Assembly (NCBI RefSeq): GCF_034344865.1
Contig: NZ_CP133774.1
Location: 4,154,001 to 4,218,000 of the forward strand
Direction of reading: 5' to 3'
Length of the DNA: 64,000 nucleotides
Source of the DNA: Pseudomonas sp. 10S4
Lineage (GTDB): Bacteria; Pseudomonadota; Gammaproteobacteria; Pseudomonadales; Pseudomonadaceae
This document shows, piece after piece, positions 21,570 through 31,957 of the stretch (positions are counted from its first letter, which is position 1; every line of letters begins with the position of its first letter). Both the position numbers and the translations under genes were made by a program. A model generated the notes under the pieces. The model was not told where the DNA came from. It did not search any database and saw only the letters and a list, made by a program, of their open reading frames with translations.

Positions 21570-22424
21570 TTGGCAAATATAGATAATCCGGCCGCCGAAA
21601 TGGCGGCCGACGGCTTTTTCCGGATCGCGTTGGGCGTTGAATACAAAGGCTCGCGTTATCGCGGCTGGCAACGTCAGGCCTCTGGCGTGCTGACCGTCCA
21701 GGAAACCCTCGAAAAGGCGTTGTCCAAAGTCGCCGATTCACCGGTGTCGCTGCATTGCGCCGGTCGCACCGACGCGGGCGTGCATGCCTGCGGCCAAGTG
21801 GTGCATTTCGATACCCAGGTCGACCGTTCACTGAAGGCCTGGGTCATGGGGGCCAACATCAATCTGCCCCACGACATCAGCGTCAGTTGGGCAAAGGTCA
21901 TGCCGGCGCACTTTCATGCACGGTTTAAAGCCATCGCCCGGCGCTATCGCTACGTGATCTACAACGATCAGATTCGCCCGGCGCACCTGAACGAAGAAAT
22001 CACCTGGAACCACCGTCCGCTGGACGTCGAGCGCATGGCCGAAGCCGCCCAGTATCTGGTCGGTACTCACGATTTCAGCGCATTTCGTGCCGGACAGTGC
22101 CAGGCCAAGTCGCCGATCAAGCAATTGCATCACCTGCGCGTCACCCGGCACGGCAAGATGATTGTGCTGGACATCCGCGCCAACGCCTTCCTGCATCACA
22201 TGGTGCGTAACATCGCCGGGGTGCTGATGACCATCGGTACCGGCGAGCGTCCGGTGGAGTGGATGAAGGAAGTGCTTGAGAGTCGTATTCGCCGCTCTGG
22301 CGGGGTTACGGCGCACCCGTACGGCCTGTATCTGGTGCAGGTGGAGTACCGCGACGAGTTCCCGCTGCCCGAGCGTTACATCGGTCCACACTTCCTGACC
22401 GGTTTCACCGAACTTGACGGCTGA
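21570..22424 (+). CDS. truA: tRNA pseudouridine(38-40) synthase
   Basis: About 275-284 aa. Converts U38-U40 in the anticodon arm of many tRNAs to pseudouridine. The catalytic aspartate is in CAGRTDAGVHACGQVVHF (about residue 65). Other conserved blocks are VEYKGSRYRGWQRQ, ARFKAIARRYRY, and RANAFLHHMVRNIAGVL. The start is unresolved: TTG 21570 (MANIDNPAAEMAADGFF) and ATG 21600 (MAADGFF) are both in frame, and neither has a clear RBS. The gene order fimV-truA-trpF-accD is the standard Pseudomonas order. Confidence 0.95.
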   Translation: MANIDNPAAEMAADGFFRIALGVEYKGSRYRGWQRQASGVLTVQETLEKALSKVADSPVSLHCAGRTDAGVHACGQVVHFDTQVDRSLKAWVMGANINLPHDISVSWAKVMPAHFHARFKAIARRYRYVIYNDQIRPAHLNEEITWNHRPLDVERMAEAAQYLVGTHDFSAFRAGQCQAKSPIKQLHHLRVTRHGKMIVLDIRANAFLHHMVRNIAGVLMTIGTGERPVEWMKEVLESRIRRSGGVTAHPYGLYLVQVEYRDEFPLPERYIGPHFLTGFTELDG

Positions 22425-22487
22425 CGCCCTCGAACGCATTTGTTACCATCCGGGACTTTCTCGGATTTGCCTTGGGGTTCTATCGAC

Positions 22488-23108
22488 ATGTCAGCCGTTC
22501 GCAGCAAGATTTGCGGGATTACCCGCATAGAAGATGCGTTGGCGGCAGTCGAGGCCGGGGCTGATGCCATCGGGTTTGTGTTTTACGCCAAAAGCCCGCG
22601 GGCGGTGACGTTTCAGCAGGCGAGGGCGATCATCAAGGCCTTGCCGCCGTTCGTGACCACCGTGGGTTTGTTCGTCAACGCCAGTCGCTGCGAGTTGGGG
22701 GAAATTCTCGACGCGGTGCCGCTGGACTTGCTGCAGTTTCACGGTGACGAAGACGCTGCCGAGTGTGAAAGCTGGAATCGCCCGTACATCAAGGCGCTGC
22801 GGGTCAAGGCCGGCGATGACATTGGGGCGGCATGCGCTGCGTTCCCAAGTGCCAGCGGTATTCTGCTCGATGCCTATGTTGAAGGTGTGCCGGGCGGAAC
22901 TGGCGAAGCCTTCGACTGGTCACTGATACCGCAAGGCTTGAGCAAGCCGATTATCCTGGCGGGCGGTCTGAGCCCCGATAACGTCGCCGAGGCGATTGCC
23001 CGGGTTCGGCCTTATGCCGTAGACGTCAGCGGCGGGGTGGAGGCGAGCAAGGGCATCAAGGATCACGCAAAGATTCAGGCATTTATCAAAGCGGTACGCG
23101 GGATGTGA
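22488..23108 (+). CDS. trpF: Phosphoribosylanthranilate isomerase
   Basis: 206-aa TIM barrel that catalyses the Amadori rearrangement of PRA to CdRP in tryptophan synthesis. The start at 22488 places the catalytic cysteine in KICGITR near residue 9; the upstream in-frame start at 22440 adds a non-conserved leader. Catalytic Asp lies in [19 protein letters not shown] (about 125-143), and the phosphate loops are [10 protein letters not shown] and DVSGGVE. It is apart from the other trp genes, as in other Pseudomonas. Confidence 0.97.
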   Translation: MSAVRSKICGITRIEDALAAVEAGADAIGFVFYAKSPRAVTFQQARAIIKALPPFVTTVGLFVNASRCELGEILDAVPLDLLQFHGDEDAAECESWNRPYIKALRVKAGDDIGAACAAFPSASGILLDAYVEGVPGGTGEAFDWSLIPQGLSKPIILAGGLSPDNVAEAIARVRPYAVDVSGGVEASKGIKDHAKIQAFIKAVRGM

Positions 23109-23304
23109 CGGCTGGCAGACTGCCGCCGTCCATAACTTCACTTGCACGAAAGCAGGCACGGCTGAGGGTTTTTGGGGTGTACGAAGGTCAGTTTCACTGA
23201 CCCGGCAATCCATCAATCATCGCCACACACATGAATTTAGCTCAAGGGCATACGCGGGGCTGCGAACCAAAGCGTTCGGGCCGCCGGTACTGGAGAAAGA
23301 AAGC

Positions 23305-24225
23305 ATGAGCAACTGGTTAGTAGACAAACTGATCCCTTCGATCATGCGTTCCGAGGTCAAGAAGAGCTCGGTGCCTGAAGGTCTTTGGCACAAATGCCCG
23401 TCTTGCGAGGCTGTGCTGTATCGTCCGGAGCTGGAAAAGACCCTGGACGTTTGCCCCAAGTGCAACCACCACATGCGTATCGGAGCTCGCGCCCGTATCG
23501 ACATTTTCCTCGACGCCGAAGGCCGTGCCGAACTGGGCGCTGAGCTGGAGCCGGTTGACCGTCTGAAATTCCGCGACGGCAAGAAGTACAAGGATCGCCT
23601 GACCGCTGCGCAGAAAGCGACTGGCGAGAAAGACGCACTGATCTCCATGAGCGGCACCTTGCTGGGCATGCCGGTGGTGGTCTCGGCCTTCGAATTCTCC
23701 TTCATGGGTGGTTCGATGGGCGCCATCGTTGGTGAGCGTTTTGTTCGCGCCGCCAACTATGCGCTGGAAAACAAGTGCCCGATGATCTGCTTCGCTGCCT
23801 CCGGTGGTGCGCGGATGCAGGAAGCCCTGATCTCCCTGATGCAAATGGCCAAGACCTCGGCGGTACTGGCGCGTCTGCGTGAAGAAGGCATTCCGTTTAT
23901 CTCGGTACTGACCGACCCGGTCTACGGTGGCGTTTCCGCCAGTCTGGCGATGCTGGGCGACGTGATCGTCGGCGAGCCAAAAGCCCTGATCGGCTTCGCC
24001 GGTCCGCGCGTAATCGAACAAACCGTGCGTGAAAAACTGCCGGAAGGCTTCCAGCGCAGCGAGTTCCTGCTGGAGCACGGCGCGATCGACATGATCATTC
24101 ACCGTCAGGAACTGCGCCCACGTCTGGGCAACCTGCTGGCACAAATGATGGGCCTGCCGACGCCGAAATTCGTCGCTGCGCCAATCGAGCCAATCGTGAT
24201 TCCACCGGTACCTGCGAACATATGA
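23305..24225 (+). CDS. accD: Acetyl-CoA carboxylase carboxyltransferase subunit beta
   Basis: 306 aa. With AccA it transfers the carboxyl group from biotin to acetyl-CoA, the first step of fatty-acid synthesis. The N-terminal zinc ribbon is visible as KCPSC...VCPKC (about residues 28-52), followed by the crotonase-fold domain with [21 protein letters not shown], and [14 protein letters not shown]. 195 bp separate it from trpF, enough for its own promoter. It overlaps folC by 4 bp (ATGA). Confidence 0.98.
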   Translation: MSNWLVDKLIPSIMRSEVKKSSVPEGLWHKCPSCEAVLYRPELEKTLDVCPKCNHHMRIGARARIDIFLDAEGRAELGAELEPVDRLKFRDGKKYKDRLTAAQKATGEKDALISMSGTLLGMPVVVSAFEFSFMGGSMGAIVGERFVRAANYALENKCPMICFAASGGARMQEALISLMQMAKTSAVLARLREEGIPFISVLTDPVYGGVSASLAMLGDVIVGEPKALIGFAGPRVIEQTVREKLPEGFQRSEFLLEHGAIDMIIHRQELRPRLGNLLAQMMGLPTPKFVAAPIEPIVIPPVPANI

Positions 24226-25529
24226 CCGAGCGCACCCTTGGCGAATGGCTCGCCTACCTTGAGCAGTTGCACCCTTCGGCCATCGACATGGGCCTGGAGC
24301 GCTCGCAACAGGTAGCGTCCCGCATGGGACTGGGCAAGCTGGCGCCTCGGGTGATTACGGTCACCGGCACTAACGGCAAAGGCTCGACGTGTGCGTTTGT
24401 GGCGTCATTGCTGCGGGCGCAAGGCCTGAATGTCGGTGTCTACAATTCTCCGCACTTGCTGCGTTACAACGAGCGGGTGCAGGTCAATGGCGTCGAAGCC
24501 ACTGACGCCGAACTGTGCAATGCCTTTGCGGCGGTCGAAGCCGGCCGTGCCGAAACGTCCCTGACCTACTTCGAAATGGGCACCCTGGCAGCATTCTGGC
24601 TGTTTCAACAGGCCAGTCTGGATGCGGTGGTGCTGGAAGTCGGCCTGGGCGGACGTCTGGACACGGTCAACGTGGTCGACGCGGACATGGCGCTGGTCAC
24701 CAGTATTGGCGTCGATCACGTCGATTACCTGGGCGATACCCGTGAATCCGTGGCCTACGAGAAGGCTGGCATCTTCCGTCAGGGCGCGCCTGCGCTCTGC
24801 GGCGATCTGAATCCTCCCCAACCCCTGCTGGACAAGGCGCGCGAGCTGGCTTGCCCGTTTTTCCTGCGTGGGCGCGATTTTGATCTCGGGATCACCGATC
24901 ACAACTGGCAGTGGCGTGGCGTTGACGCTCAAGGGCGTGTCGTCGAGCTGCATGATTTGCCGTTGCTGGATCTGCCGATGGAAAACGCTGCGCTGGCATT
25001 GCAGGCTTATCTGTTGTCAGGTTTGACGTGGGTTGATGCACAGATTGTTGAAGCGCTGAAAGCGACGCGAATCGTCGGTCGGCTGGATCGTCGGCAATTC
25101 AACTGGCAGGGAAAGCGCCTGAATTTGTTACTGGATGTGGGGCATAACCCGCATGCGGCAGAGTATCTGGCCCGGCGTCTGGCCAGTCGGCCGCCGGTCG
25201 GCAAGCGTCTGGCAGTGTTCGGATTGCTGGCGGACAAGGATCTGGATGGTGTGGTCGGCGAATTGAATGCTAGTGTCCAGTCATGGGCTGTTGCGCCGCT
25301 GGATTCGCCGCGAGCACGTCCGGTTGCAGATTTGCACGCGGCGTTACAGAACCTTGGCGCTTCGGTAGCGTCGTATGACAGCGTGGCAGCAGCCTTGGAA
25401 GGGCAGTGCGCGCTGGCGACGAGTGACGATGAGATTTTGTTGTTCGGATCATTTTATTGTGTTGCCGAGGCCCTTGAATGGCTGGCCCGGCGCTCCACGG
25501 AGGAAGCGGCAAATGGCTTTGCTGGATAA
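24222..25529 (+). CDS. folC: Bifunctional dihydrofolate/folylpolyglutamate synthase
   Basis: 435-aa Mur-ligase-type ATPase that makes dihydrofolate and adds gamma-glutamates to folates. The P-loop [15 protein letters not shown] is at about residues 46-60, [13 protein letters not shown] gives the metal-binding region, [11 protein letters not shown] follows, and [17 protein letters not shown] marks the C-terminal domain. The start overlaps the accD stop, and the end overlaps the next gene by 17 bp, so accD-folC-SPOR form one unit. Confidence 0.97.
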   Translation: MTERTLGEWLAYLEQLHPSAIDMGLERSQQVASRMGLGKLAPRVITVTGTNGKGSTCAFVASLLRAQGLNVGVYNSPHLLRYNERVQVNGVEATDAELCNAFAAVEAGRAETSLTYFEMGTLAAFWLFQQASLDAVVLEVGLGGRLDTVNVVDADMALVTSIGVDHVDYLGDTRESVAYEKAGIFRQGAPALCGDLNPPQPLLDKARELACPFFLRGRDFDLGITDHNWQWRGVDAQGRVVELHDLPLLDLPMENAALALQAYLLSGLTWVDAQIVEALKATRIVGRLDRRQFNWQGKRLNLLLDVGHNPHAAEYLARRLASRPPVGKRLAVFGLLADKDLDGVVGELNASVQSWAVAPLDSPRARPVADLHAALQNLGASVASYDSVAAALEGQCALATSDDEILLFGSFYCVAEALEWLARRSTEEAANGFAG

Positions 25530-26160
25530 GGCTTACAAACAGCGTATGGTCGGTGCCCTGGTGTTGGTGGCGCTGGCGGTGATTTTCTTGCCGATGCTGT
25601 TTTCCCGTCAGGACGAACAGCGACAAGTGACGGTGCAGGCGCCGTCTGCGCCGCAAGCCCCTGCGGTGGCGCAAGTACAGGTCGAGCCGGTGGTGGTGCC
25701 TGAACCGCAAGCCTTGCCTCAGGAGCCGGTGCCAAGCGACGACGAGATTGCTGATGATCAAGCACCGTCGATGCCGATCAAACCGGCTGTGCCCGTGGCG
25801 CCAGTCGCCAAACCGGTGGCACCGGCGCCAGCGCCTGTTGCGAAACCGGCACCGACCCAGCCGATTGCTGCCGCACCGGCCAAGCCGGACACCACTCAGA
25901 GTCGCGTTGATGCCAATGGCCTGTCGATCAGTTGGTCGGTGCAATTGGCCAGTCTGGCAAGCCGCGACAGTGCAGAAAGTCTGCAGAAAACCCTGCGCAG
26001 CCAAGGCTATAACGCCTACATCCGGACTGCCGACGGCAAGAATCGGGTGTTTGTCGGGCCGCTGATCGAGCGTGCAGAAGCCGATCGCCTGCGTGACTTG
26101 CTGGGTCGCCAGCAGAACCTGAAAGGTTTTGTCGTACGTTTCCAGCCTGAGCGCGGTTAA
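25513..26160 (+). CDS. SPOR domain membrane protein (DedD-like)
   Basis: 215 aa. The start at 25513 ([19 protein letters not shown]) follows an AGGAAG RBS inside the folC 3' end. One membrane helix (about residues 13-30) is followed by a long Pro/Ala/Val periplasmic linker and a C-terminal SPOR domain (WSVQLASLASRDSAESL ... VFVGPLIERAEADRLRDLL), which binds denuded septal peptidoglycan. The context folC-SPOR-cvpA-purF matches dedD in enterobacteria, so a division role is likely. Confidence 0.92.
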   Translation: MALLDKAYKQRMVGALVLVALAVIFLPMLFSRQDEQRQVTVQAPSAPQAPAVAQVQVEPVVVPEPQALPQEPVPSDDEIADDQAPSMPIKPAVPVAPVAKPVAPAPAPVAKPAPTQPIAAAPAKPDTTQSRVDANGLSISWSVQLASLASRDSAESLQKTLRSQGYNAYIRTADGKNRVFVGPLIERAEADRLRDLLGRQQNLKGFVVRFQPERG

Positions 26161-26258
26161 AACTATCCATCCGATTTGAAATGCACTGACAATCGCAGCT
26201 TACCGATAAGCATGGGCTCTGCTAAAATGCGCCGCCTTATCTGTCTGTAGGCTGCACT

Positions 26259-26819
26259 GTGCCATTTACCTTGGTTGACTGGGCGATCGTTGCAATCGTC
26301 GCCATCTCCGCATTGATCAGTTTGAGCCGCGGCTTCGTCAAAGAAGCATTATCGCTGGTGACCTGGATCATCGCAGGAGTCGTCGCCTGGATGTTCGGTG
26401 GTTCATTGTCCGAGTACCTCGGCGGGTACATCGAAACGCCTTCGGCTCGTGTGATCACGGGCTGCGCCATCATGTTTGTCGCCACGTTAATCGTAGGCGC
26501 AATGATCAATTATCTTATCGGCGAGTTGGTTCGCGTTACCGGGCTATCCGGGACCGATCGATTCCTCGGCATGGCCTTCGGCGCCGCGCGTGGCGTGTTG
26601 CTGGTGGTCGTGGCGGTCGGGCTGTTGAGCCTGGGGCCGGTACAGCAGGACGGCTGGTGGAAAGAATCACAGCTCGTGCCAAAATTTTTATTGGTCGCAG
26701 ACTGGTCCAAAAACCTGATTCTTGGGTGGAGCAGTCAGTGGCTTGCCAGCGGTATCAGCGTACCCGCTGAATTACCGTTCAAGGAACACCTCTTTCCGAC
26801 GGCCAAAACGCCTCAGTGA
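26259..26819 (+). CDS. cvpA: CvpA family inner-membrane protein
   Basis: 186 aa with four predicted membrane helices (starting LVDWAIVAIVAISALISL). Family known from colicin V production and, more widely, envelope stress tolerance. The GTG at 26259 is the start. It is directly upstream of purF (41 bp), the conserved cvpA-purF pair. Confidence 0.93.
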   Translation: MPFTLVDWAIVAIVAISALISLSRGFVKEALSLVTWIIAGVVAWMFGGSLSEYLGGYIETPSARVITGCAIMFVATLIVGAMINYLIGELVRVTGLSGTDRFLGMAFGAARGVLLVVVAVGLLSLGPVQQDGWWKESQLVPKFLLVADWSKNLILGWSSQWLASGISVPAELPFKEHLFPTAKTPQ

Positions 26820-26860
26820 GTTGTGTTCAGTTCAGATCCATTAAGTAGGGGTTGCGTCGC

Positions 26861-28366
26861 ATGTGTGGCATCGTCGGTATCGTCGGTAAGTCGAACGTCA
26901 ATCAGGCGCTGTATGACGCGCTAACCGTGCTCCAGCACCGCGGCCAGGACGCTGCCGGTATCGTGACCAGCCATGATGGCCGGTTATTCCTGCGCAAGGA
27001 CAATGGCCTGGTGCGTGACGTGTTCCATCAGCGTCACATGCAGCGCCTGGTCGGCCACATGGGCATTGGCCATGTGCGTTATCCGACCGCAGGCAGCTCG
27101 ACTTCGGCCGAAGCTCAACCGTTTTACGTCAACTCGCCTTACGGCATCACGTTGGCGCACAACGGTAACCTGACCAACGTTGAACAATTGGCCAAGGAGA
27201 TTTACGAATCTGACCTGCGCCACGTCAACACCAACTCCGATTCGGAAGTACTGCTCAACGTGTTCGCTCACGAGCTGGCCCAGCGCGGCAAGTTGCAGCC
27301 AACCGAAGAAGACGTATTCGCTGCCGTGACTGACGTGCACAACCGTTGCGTCGGTGGTTACGCGGTCGTGGCGATGGTGACCGGTTACGGCATCGTTGGT
27401 TTCCGCGACCCGCACGGCATCCGTCCGATCGTCTTCGGCCAGCGTCACACCGACGAAGGCGTCGAGTACATGATCGCCTCCGAAAGCGTGTCCCTGGACG
27501 TGCTCGGTTTCACCCTGATTCGCGACCTGGCACCGGGCGAAGCGGTCTACATCACTGAAGACGGCAAGCTGCACACCCGTCAGTGCGCGACCAACCCGTC
27601 CCTGACCCCGTGCATCTTCGAACACGTCTACCTGGCGCGTCCGGACTCGATCATCGATGGCGTTTCGGTCTACAAGGCCCGTCTGCGCATGGGTGAGAAA
27701 CTCGCCGAGAAGATCCTGCGCGAGCGTCCAGAGCACGACATCGACGTGGTCATCCCGATTCCGGACACCAGCCGCACCGCGGCCCTGGAGCTAGCGAACC
27801 ACTTGGGCGTCAAGTTCCGCGAAGGCTTCGTGAAGAACCGCTACATCGGCCGGACCTTCATCATGCCGGGCCAGGCTGCGCGGAAAAAATCCGTACGCCA
27901 GAAGCTCAATGCCATCGAACTGGAATTCCGCGGCAAGAACGTGATGCTGGTGGACGACTCGATCGTTCGCGGCACCACGTGCAAGCAGATCATCCAGATG
28001 GCCCGTGAAGCTGGCGCGAAAAACGTCTACTTCTGCTCCGCAGCGCCAGCCGTTCGCTACCCGAACGTCTACGGCATCGACATGCCAAGTGCTCACGAAC
28101 TGATCGCCCACAACCGTTCGACCCAGGACGTGGCTGATCTGATCGGCGCCGACTGGTTGATCTATCAGGACTTGCCTGACTTGATCGAAGCGGTCGGTGG
28201 CGGCAAGATCAAGATCGAGAACTTCGATTGCGCGGTGTTTGACGGCAAGTACGTCACCGGCGACGTCGACGAGGCTTACCTGAACAAGATCGAGCAGGCG
28301 CGCAACGATGCCTCCAAGGTCAAGACACAGGCAGTCAGTGCGATCATTGATCTGTATAACAACTGA
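26861..28366 (+). CDS. purF: Amidophosphoribosyltransferase
   Basis: 501 aa, commits PRPP to purine synthesis using glutamine. ATG 26861 is the start because it places Cys at position 2 (MCGIVGIVG); the initiator Met is removed so this Cys becomes the Ntn glutaminase nucleophile. The three upstream in-frame codons would bury it. The phosphoribosyltransferase domain carries the PRPP loop [17 protein letters not shown] (about residues 363-379). An intrinsic terminator follows at 28373. Confidence 0.98.
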   Translation: MCGIVGIVGKSNVNQALYDALTVLQHRGQDAAGIVTSHDGRLFLRKDNGLVRDVFHQRHMQRLVGHMGIGHVRYPTAGSSTSAEAQPFYVNSPYGITLAHNGNLTNVEQLAKEIYESDLRHVNTNSDSEVLLNVFAHELAQRGKLQPTEEDVFAAVTDVHNRCVGGYAVVAMVTGYGIVGFRDPHGIRPIVFGQRHTDEGVEYMIASESVSLDVLGFTLIRDLAPGEAVYITEDGKLHTRQCATNPSLTPCIFEHVYLARPDSIIDGVSVYKARLRMGEKLAEKILRERPEHDIDVVIPIPDTSRTAALELANHLGVKFREGFVKNRYIGRTFIMPGQAARKKSVRQKLNAIELEFRGKNVMLVDDSIVRGTTCKQIIQMAREAGAKNVYFCSAAPAVRYPNVYGIDMPSAHELIAHNRSTQDVADLIGADWLIYQDLPDLIEAVGGGKIKIENFDCAVFDGKYVTGDVDEAYLNKIEQARNDASKVKTQAVSAIIDLYNN

Positions 28367-28372
28367 GTAACT

Positions 28373-28398
28373 ACCGGCCCTGAGGGGCCGGTTTTGTA
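28373..28398 (+). terminator. Intrinsic terminator after purF
   Basis: ACCGGCCC-TGA-GGGGCCGGT stem followed by TTTTG, 6 bp after the purF stop. Confidence 0.85.
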
Positions 28399-28430
28399 TC
28401 TACTAAAAGAGCAAGGCAAGGAGTGACAGC

Positions 28431-29643
28431 ATGAGTCAGGATTGGGATGCCGGTCGGCTGGACAGCGACCTCGATGGCGTAGCGTTCGATACCCTGGCCG
28501 TACGCGCCGGTCAACACCGTACGCCGGAAGGCGAACACGGTGATCCGATGTTCTTCACTTCCAGCTACGTGTTCCGTACCGCTGCCGACGCGGCGGCACG
28601 CTTCTCCGGTGAAGTGCCGGGCAACGTTTACTCGCGCTACACCAACCCGACCGTGCGTGCGTTCGAAGAACGTATCGCCGCGCTGGAAAGCGCCGAGCAA
28701 GCGGTGGCCACTGCCACTGGCATGGCCGCGATCATGGCGGTGGTGATGAGCCTGTGCAGCGCCGGTGACCACGTGCTGGTTTCGCGCAGCGTGTTCGGCT
28801 CGACCATCAGTCTGTTCGAGAAGTACTTCAAGCGTTTTGGCGTCGAAGTCGACTACGTACCTCTGGCGGACCTGTCCGGCTGGGATGCTGCGATCAAGGC
28901 CAACACCAAATTGCTGTTCGTCGAATCGCCGTCCAACCCACTGGCCGAGTTGGTGGATATCGCCGAACTGTCGAAAATCGCTCACGCCAAAGGTGCGATG
29001 CTGGTGGTCGACAACTGCTTCTGCACGCCTGCCTTGCAACAGCCGCTGAAACTGGGCGCCGACATCGTCGTGCACTCGGCGACCAAGTTCATCGAGCGGC
29101 CAGGGCCGTTGCATGGGTGGCGTCGTGGCTGGTCGCAGCGAACAGATGAAAGAAATCGTCGGTTTCCTGCGCACCGCCGGGCCGACCCTGAGCCCATTCA
29201 ATGCCTGGATCTTCCTCAAGGGCCTCGAAACCCTGAACCTGCGCATGAAGGCGCACTGCGCCAACGCTCAGCAACTGGCCGAATGGCTGGAACAGCAGGA
29301 CGGCATCGAGAAAGTCCACTACGCCGGCCTCAAGAGCCATCCGCAGCACGAACTGGCCCAGCGTCAGCAGAAAGGCTTCGGTGCGGTCGTAAGTTTTGAA
29401 GTCAAGGGCGGCAAAGAGGGCGCCTGGCGCTTTATCGACGCAACCCGACTGATTTCCATCACCGCCAACCTCGGCGACACCAAGACCACCATCACTCACC
29501 CGAGCACTACCTCTCACGGCCGTCTGGCGCCGCAAGAACGTGAAGCCGCGGGCATCCGTGACAGCCTGATTCGTGTTGCGGTCGGCCTGGAAGACGTAGC
29601 AGACCTGCAAGCCGATCTGGCGCGCGGGTTGGCTGCCTTGTGA
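28431..29643 (+). CDS. metZ: O-succinylhomoserine sulfhydrylase, frameshifted
   Basis: PLP enzyme of the Cys/Met metabolism family that makes homocysteine directly from O-succinylhomoserine and sulfide, the Pseudomonas route to methionine. The PLP lysine is in HSATKFI. Immediately after it one extra G near 29096 shifts the frame; removing it reads [16 protein letters not shown] and gives 403 aa, the usual MetZ length. Downstream parts ([27 protein letters not shown]-like region) are intact. Likely a sequence error. The stop overlaps the GTG of the next gene by 4 bp. Confidence 0.94.
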
Positions 29644-30416
29644 TCGAGTTGGCCACGCCGGCTACGGGCACCCATGGCCGCGTTGCGCTGGTCACCGGTG
29701 CCGCGCGCGGTATCGGCCTGGGCATCGCGGCCTGGCTAATCAGCGAAGGCTGGCAGGTGGTGTTGACGGACCTGGACCGCGTGCGGGGTTCGAAAGTGGC
29801 GAAGGTGCTGGGCGACAATGCCTGGTTCATCGCCATGGACGTCTCGAACGAAGGGCAGGTGGCGCTGGGCGTCGCCGAGGTGCTGGGGCAGTTCGGGCGT
29901 CTGGATGCGTTGGTGTGCAATGCGGCAGTCGCCGATCCGCACAACATCACCCTGGAAAGCCTCGATCTGGCCTACTGGAATCGTGTGTTGGCAGTGAATC
30001 TCAGTGGGCCGATGTTGCTGGCCAAGCACTGTGCGCCGTACCTGCGTGCTCACAACGGCGCAATCGTCAACCTGGCCTCGACCCGTGCCGGGCAGTCGGA
30101 ACCTGACACAGAGGCTTATGCGGCGAGCAAGGGTGGCCTGTTGGCCCTGACTCACGCATTGGCGATCAGTCTGGGGCCGGAAATCCGCGTCAATGCGGTC
30201 AGTCCGGGCTGGATCGATGCACGGGACCCGTCAGTACGGCGTGCCGAACCGCTGACCGATGCCGACCATGCCCAGCATCCGGCGGGCAGGGTAGGGACGG
30301 TCGAGGATGTGGCGGCGATGGTGGCTTGGTTGCTGTCCAGGAACGCCGGTTTCGTCACGGGCCAGGAATTCGTGGTCGATGGCGGCATGACCAAGAAGAT
30401 GATTTACAGCGAATAA
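29640..30416 (+). CDS. Short-chain dehydrogenase/reductase, cotranscribed with metZ
   Basis: 258 aa. Classical [15 protein letters not shown] cofactor loop (about residues 20-31), CNAA where NNAG is usual, catalytic Ser in LASTRAG and YAASKGG (Tyr-x3-Lys), and the C-terminal [14 protein letters not shown]. It starts with GTG overlapping the metZ stop, so it is translationally coupled. An SDR holds this place after metZ in P. aeruginosa too; its substrate is not known to me. Confidence 0.92.
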   Translation: MIELATPATGTHGRVALVTGAARGIGLGIAAWLISEGWQVVLTDLDRVRGSKVAKVLGDNAWFIAMDVSNEGQVALGVAEVLGQFGRLDALVCNAAVADPHNITLESLDLAYWNRVLAVNLSGPMLLAKHCAPYLRAHNGAIVNLASTRAGQSEPDTEAYAASKGGLLALTHALAISLGPEIRVNAVSPGWIDARDPSVRRAEPLTDADHAQHPAGRVGTVEDVAAMVAWLLSRNAGFVTGQEFVVDGGMTKKMIYSE

Positions 30417-30466
30417 TGTGAGGAGGGGCAGCAGCTGTCAGCATTGATGTTGAATGTGCTGTCCTC

Positions 30467-30550
30467 ATCGCGAGCAGGCTCGCTCCGACAGTAGACCGGG
30501 TTTCTTCTGGCAGAATGCATTTCCATTGTGGGAGCGAGCCTGCTCGCGAA
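30467..30550. repeat. REP-like doublet, GTGGGAGCGAGCCTGCTCGCG type
   Basis: ATCGCGAGCAGGCTCGCTCC and the inverted unit GGGAGCGAGCCTGCTCGCGA around a centre of about 45 bp, between the SDR gene and the tRNA promoter. Confidence 0.88.
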
Positions 30551-30624
30551 TGCGGTCTGACTGTTGCCGATGTCGTCGGGAATGACACGATTTTGTCTTT
30601 TTCAGAAAAACTTCAATCCTGCTA

Positions 30625-30653
30625 TTGACTTAGGTTCGCTACCTGCGTAAATT
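30625..30653 (+). promoter_or_regulatory. Sigma-70 promoter of the tRNA-Val/Asp cluster
   Basis: TTGACT (30625-30630), a 17-bp spacer, TAAATT (30648-30653), followed by a GC-rich stretch (CGCGGCC), 22 bp before the tRNA. Confidence 0.65.
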
Positions 30654-30675
30654 TCGCGGCCTCGGAGATGCAAAC

Positions 30676-30751
30676 GGGTGATTAGCTCAGCTGGGAGAGC
30701 GTCTGCCTTACAAGCAGAATGTCGGCGGTTCGATCCCGTCATCACCCACCA
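30676..30751 (+). tRNA. tRNA-Val (anticodon TAC)
   Basis: 76 nt with encoded CCA. Acceptor GGGTGAT/ATCACCC; anticodon loop CTTACAA carries TAC. Confidence 0.97.
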
Positions 30752-30806
30752 CTTCCGAGAGTCTTGCGAAAGCAAGATGGAAGCTTTTAAAAGCCTCCAC
30801 CGACGC

Positions 30807-30883
30807 GCAGCGGTAGTTCAGTCGGTTAGAATACCGGCCTGTCACGCCGGGGGTCGCGGGTTCGAGTCCCGTCCGCTGCGCCA
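30807..30883 (+). tRNA. tRNA-Asp (anticodon GTC)
   Basis: 77 nt with encoded CCA. Acceptor GCAGCGG/CCGCTGC; anticodon stem CCGGC/GCCGG with GTC in the loop. Confidence 0.97.
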
Positions 30884-30976
30884 TATTACCGAAGCAGGTT
30901 TTTACCTTCTTCGAGATTGAAAAGCCTCGAAGCTTTCAGTCAGACGAGTTACTTGGGCGAAAGTCCAAAGCGATAC

Positions 30977-31053
30977 GCAGCGGTAGTTCAGTCGGTTAGA
31001 ATACCGGCCTGTCACGCCGGGGGTCGCGGGTTCGAGTCCCGTCCGCTGCGCCA
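30977..31053 (+). tRNA. tRNA-Asp (anticodon GTC), second copy
   Basis: Identical in sequence to the tRNA at 30807; the spacer between the copies is unrelated to the upstream one. Confidence 0.97.
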
Positions 31054-31138
31054 TATCTGCCTCAAGGCCCACTGAACGCCTTGGAGCTACGAAGAAAGCT
31101 GCTGGTAATGCCAGCGCCTTATTCGAGTCGATAGCAAA

Positions 31139-31169
31139 GACCCTGGTCGAAAGACCGGGGTTTTTTGTG
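31139..31169 (+). terminator. Intrinsic terminator of the tRNA-Val/Asp cluster
   Basis: ACCCTGGTC-GAAA-GACCGGGGT stem (one wobble pair, GAAA tetraloop) followed by six T residues. Confidence 0.88.
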
Positions 31170-31447
31170 TCTGCGATTTGGCTTTTCTCTTCCTTCCCCT
31201 GGTCCTCAGGGATTCGCCTCCGCCAACCAAGCGCGGATGTGCAATGAATTCTGACGCTTCCCGAAGATTTTCCTCAATGCCCCGCAGCCCTGATTAACCG
31301 GTGCCTGCACGCCCGAACTACCCGGTGGTATTACCTTTTTTCAAGTATTTACTGGGTGTAAACCGCACAAAGCACTTGGTTTGAAGTCTCAACACTAATT
31401 AGAATGAGTCGCATTTAAAATATTTCTTCGCGCAGGGTTTTCTTTAG
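31170..31447. other. Intergenic region before the sigma-factor gene
   Basis: 278 bp between the tRNA terminator and the FecI-type gene. The distal half is AT-rich and holds the Fur-box candidate at 31396. I see no open reading frame with coding character. Confidence 0.6.
31396..31416 (+). promoter_or_regulatory. Candidate Fur box upstream of the sigma-factor gene
   Basis: The complement strand reads AATGCGACTCATTCTAATTA, close to the AATGCGAATCATTCTCATT form often seen before pseudomonad iron-regulated sigma genes. It lies about 30 bp before ATG 31448, where bound Fe-Fur would block transcription. Identified by eye; a weight-matrix score is needed. Confidence 0.55.
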
Positions 31448-31957
31448 ATGAGTGATGCAGCGATGCCGACGGGGCAAACCTTCCACGACCTGTACCGCGA
31501 CCATCGTGGCTGGCTCGAAAGCTGGTTGAGACGACGCATGAGCAATGGCCATGATGCGGCGGACCTCAGCCAGGATACGTTTGTGCGTTTACTCGCCAGT
31601 TCCCAGCGCATTGCTGACCTGCAAGAACCTCGCGCCTACCTGGCAACAGTCGGTAAACGGCTGCTGACCAATTTCTACAAGCGCCGAAGCCTGGAACAAG
31701 CCTACCTCAGTGCGCTGGCATTGCTGCCTGAGGACTGCGTGCCGTCCCCCGAGCAGCGCTGGATTCTGCTGGAAACCCTGCAGGCCCTGGACGAATTGCT
31801 CGATGGATTGCCACGCCCGGTGCGACGGGCGTTTCTCTGGAGCCAACTGGAAGGCCTGGGCTATCAAGAGATCGCCGAGCGCCTGCAAGTCTCGGAACGC
31901 ACGATCAAGCGCTACATGGCTCAAGCCTATGAGCATTGTCTGCTGGTGGGGCTGTGA
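31448..31957 (+). CDS. FecI-type ECF sigma factor
   Basis: 169 aa. Region 2 is at about residues 10-75 (DLYRDHRGWLESWLRRRMSN...AADLSQDTFVRLL), and region 4 at about 110-165 (LDELLDGLPRPVRRAFLWSQLEGLGYQEIAERLQVSERTIKRYMAQAY). This is the iron-starvation sigma group. It is followed by an overlapping FecR-like gene and a TonB receptor, then the siderophore operon. The corresponding sigma factor in P. syringae is called AcsS; that this is its counterpart is inferred from context. Confidence 0.93.
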   Translation: MSDAAMPTGQTFHDLYRDHRGWLESWLRRRMSNGHDAADLSQDTFVRLLASSQRIADLQEPRAYLATVGKRLLTNFYKRRSLEQAYLSALALLPEDCVPSPEQRWILLETLQALDELLDGLPRPVRRAFLWSQLEGLGYQEIAERLQVSERTIKRYMAQAYEHCLLVGL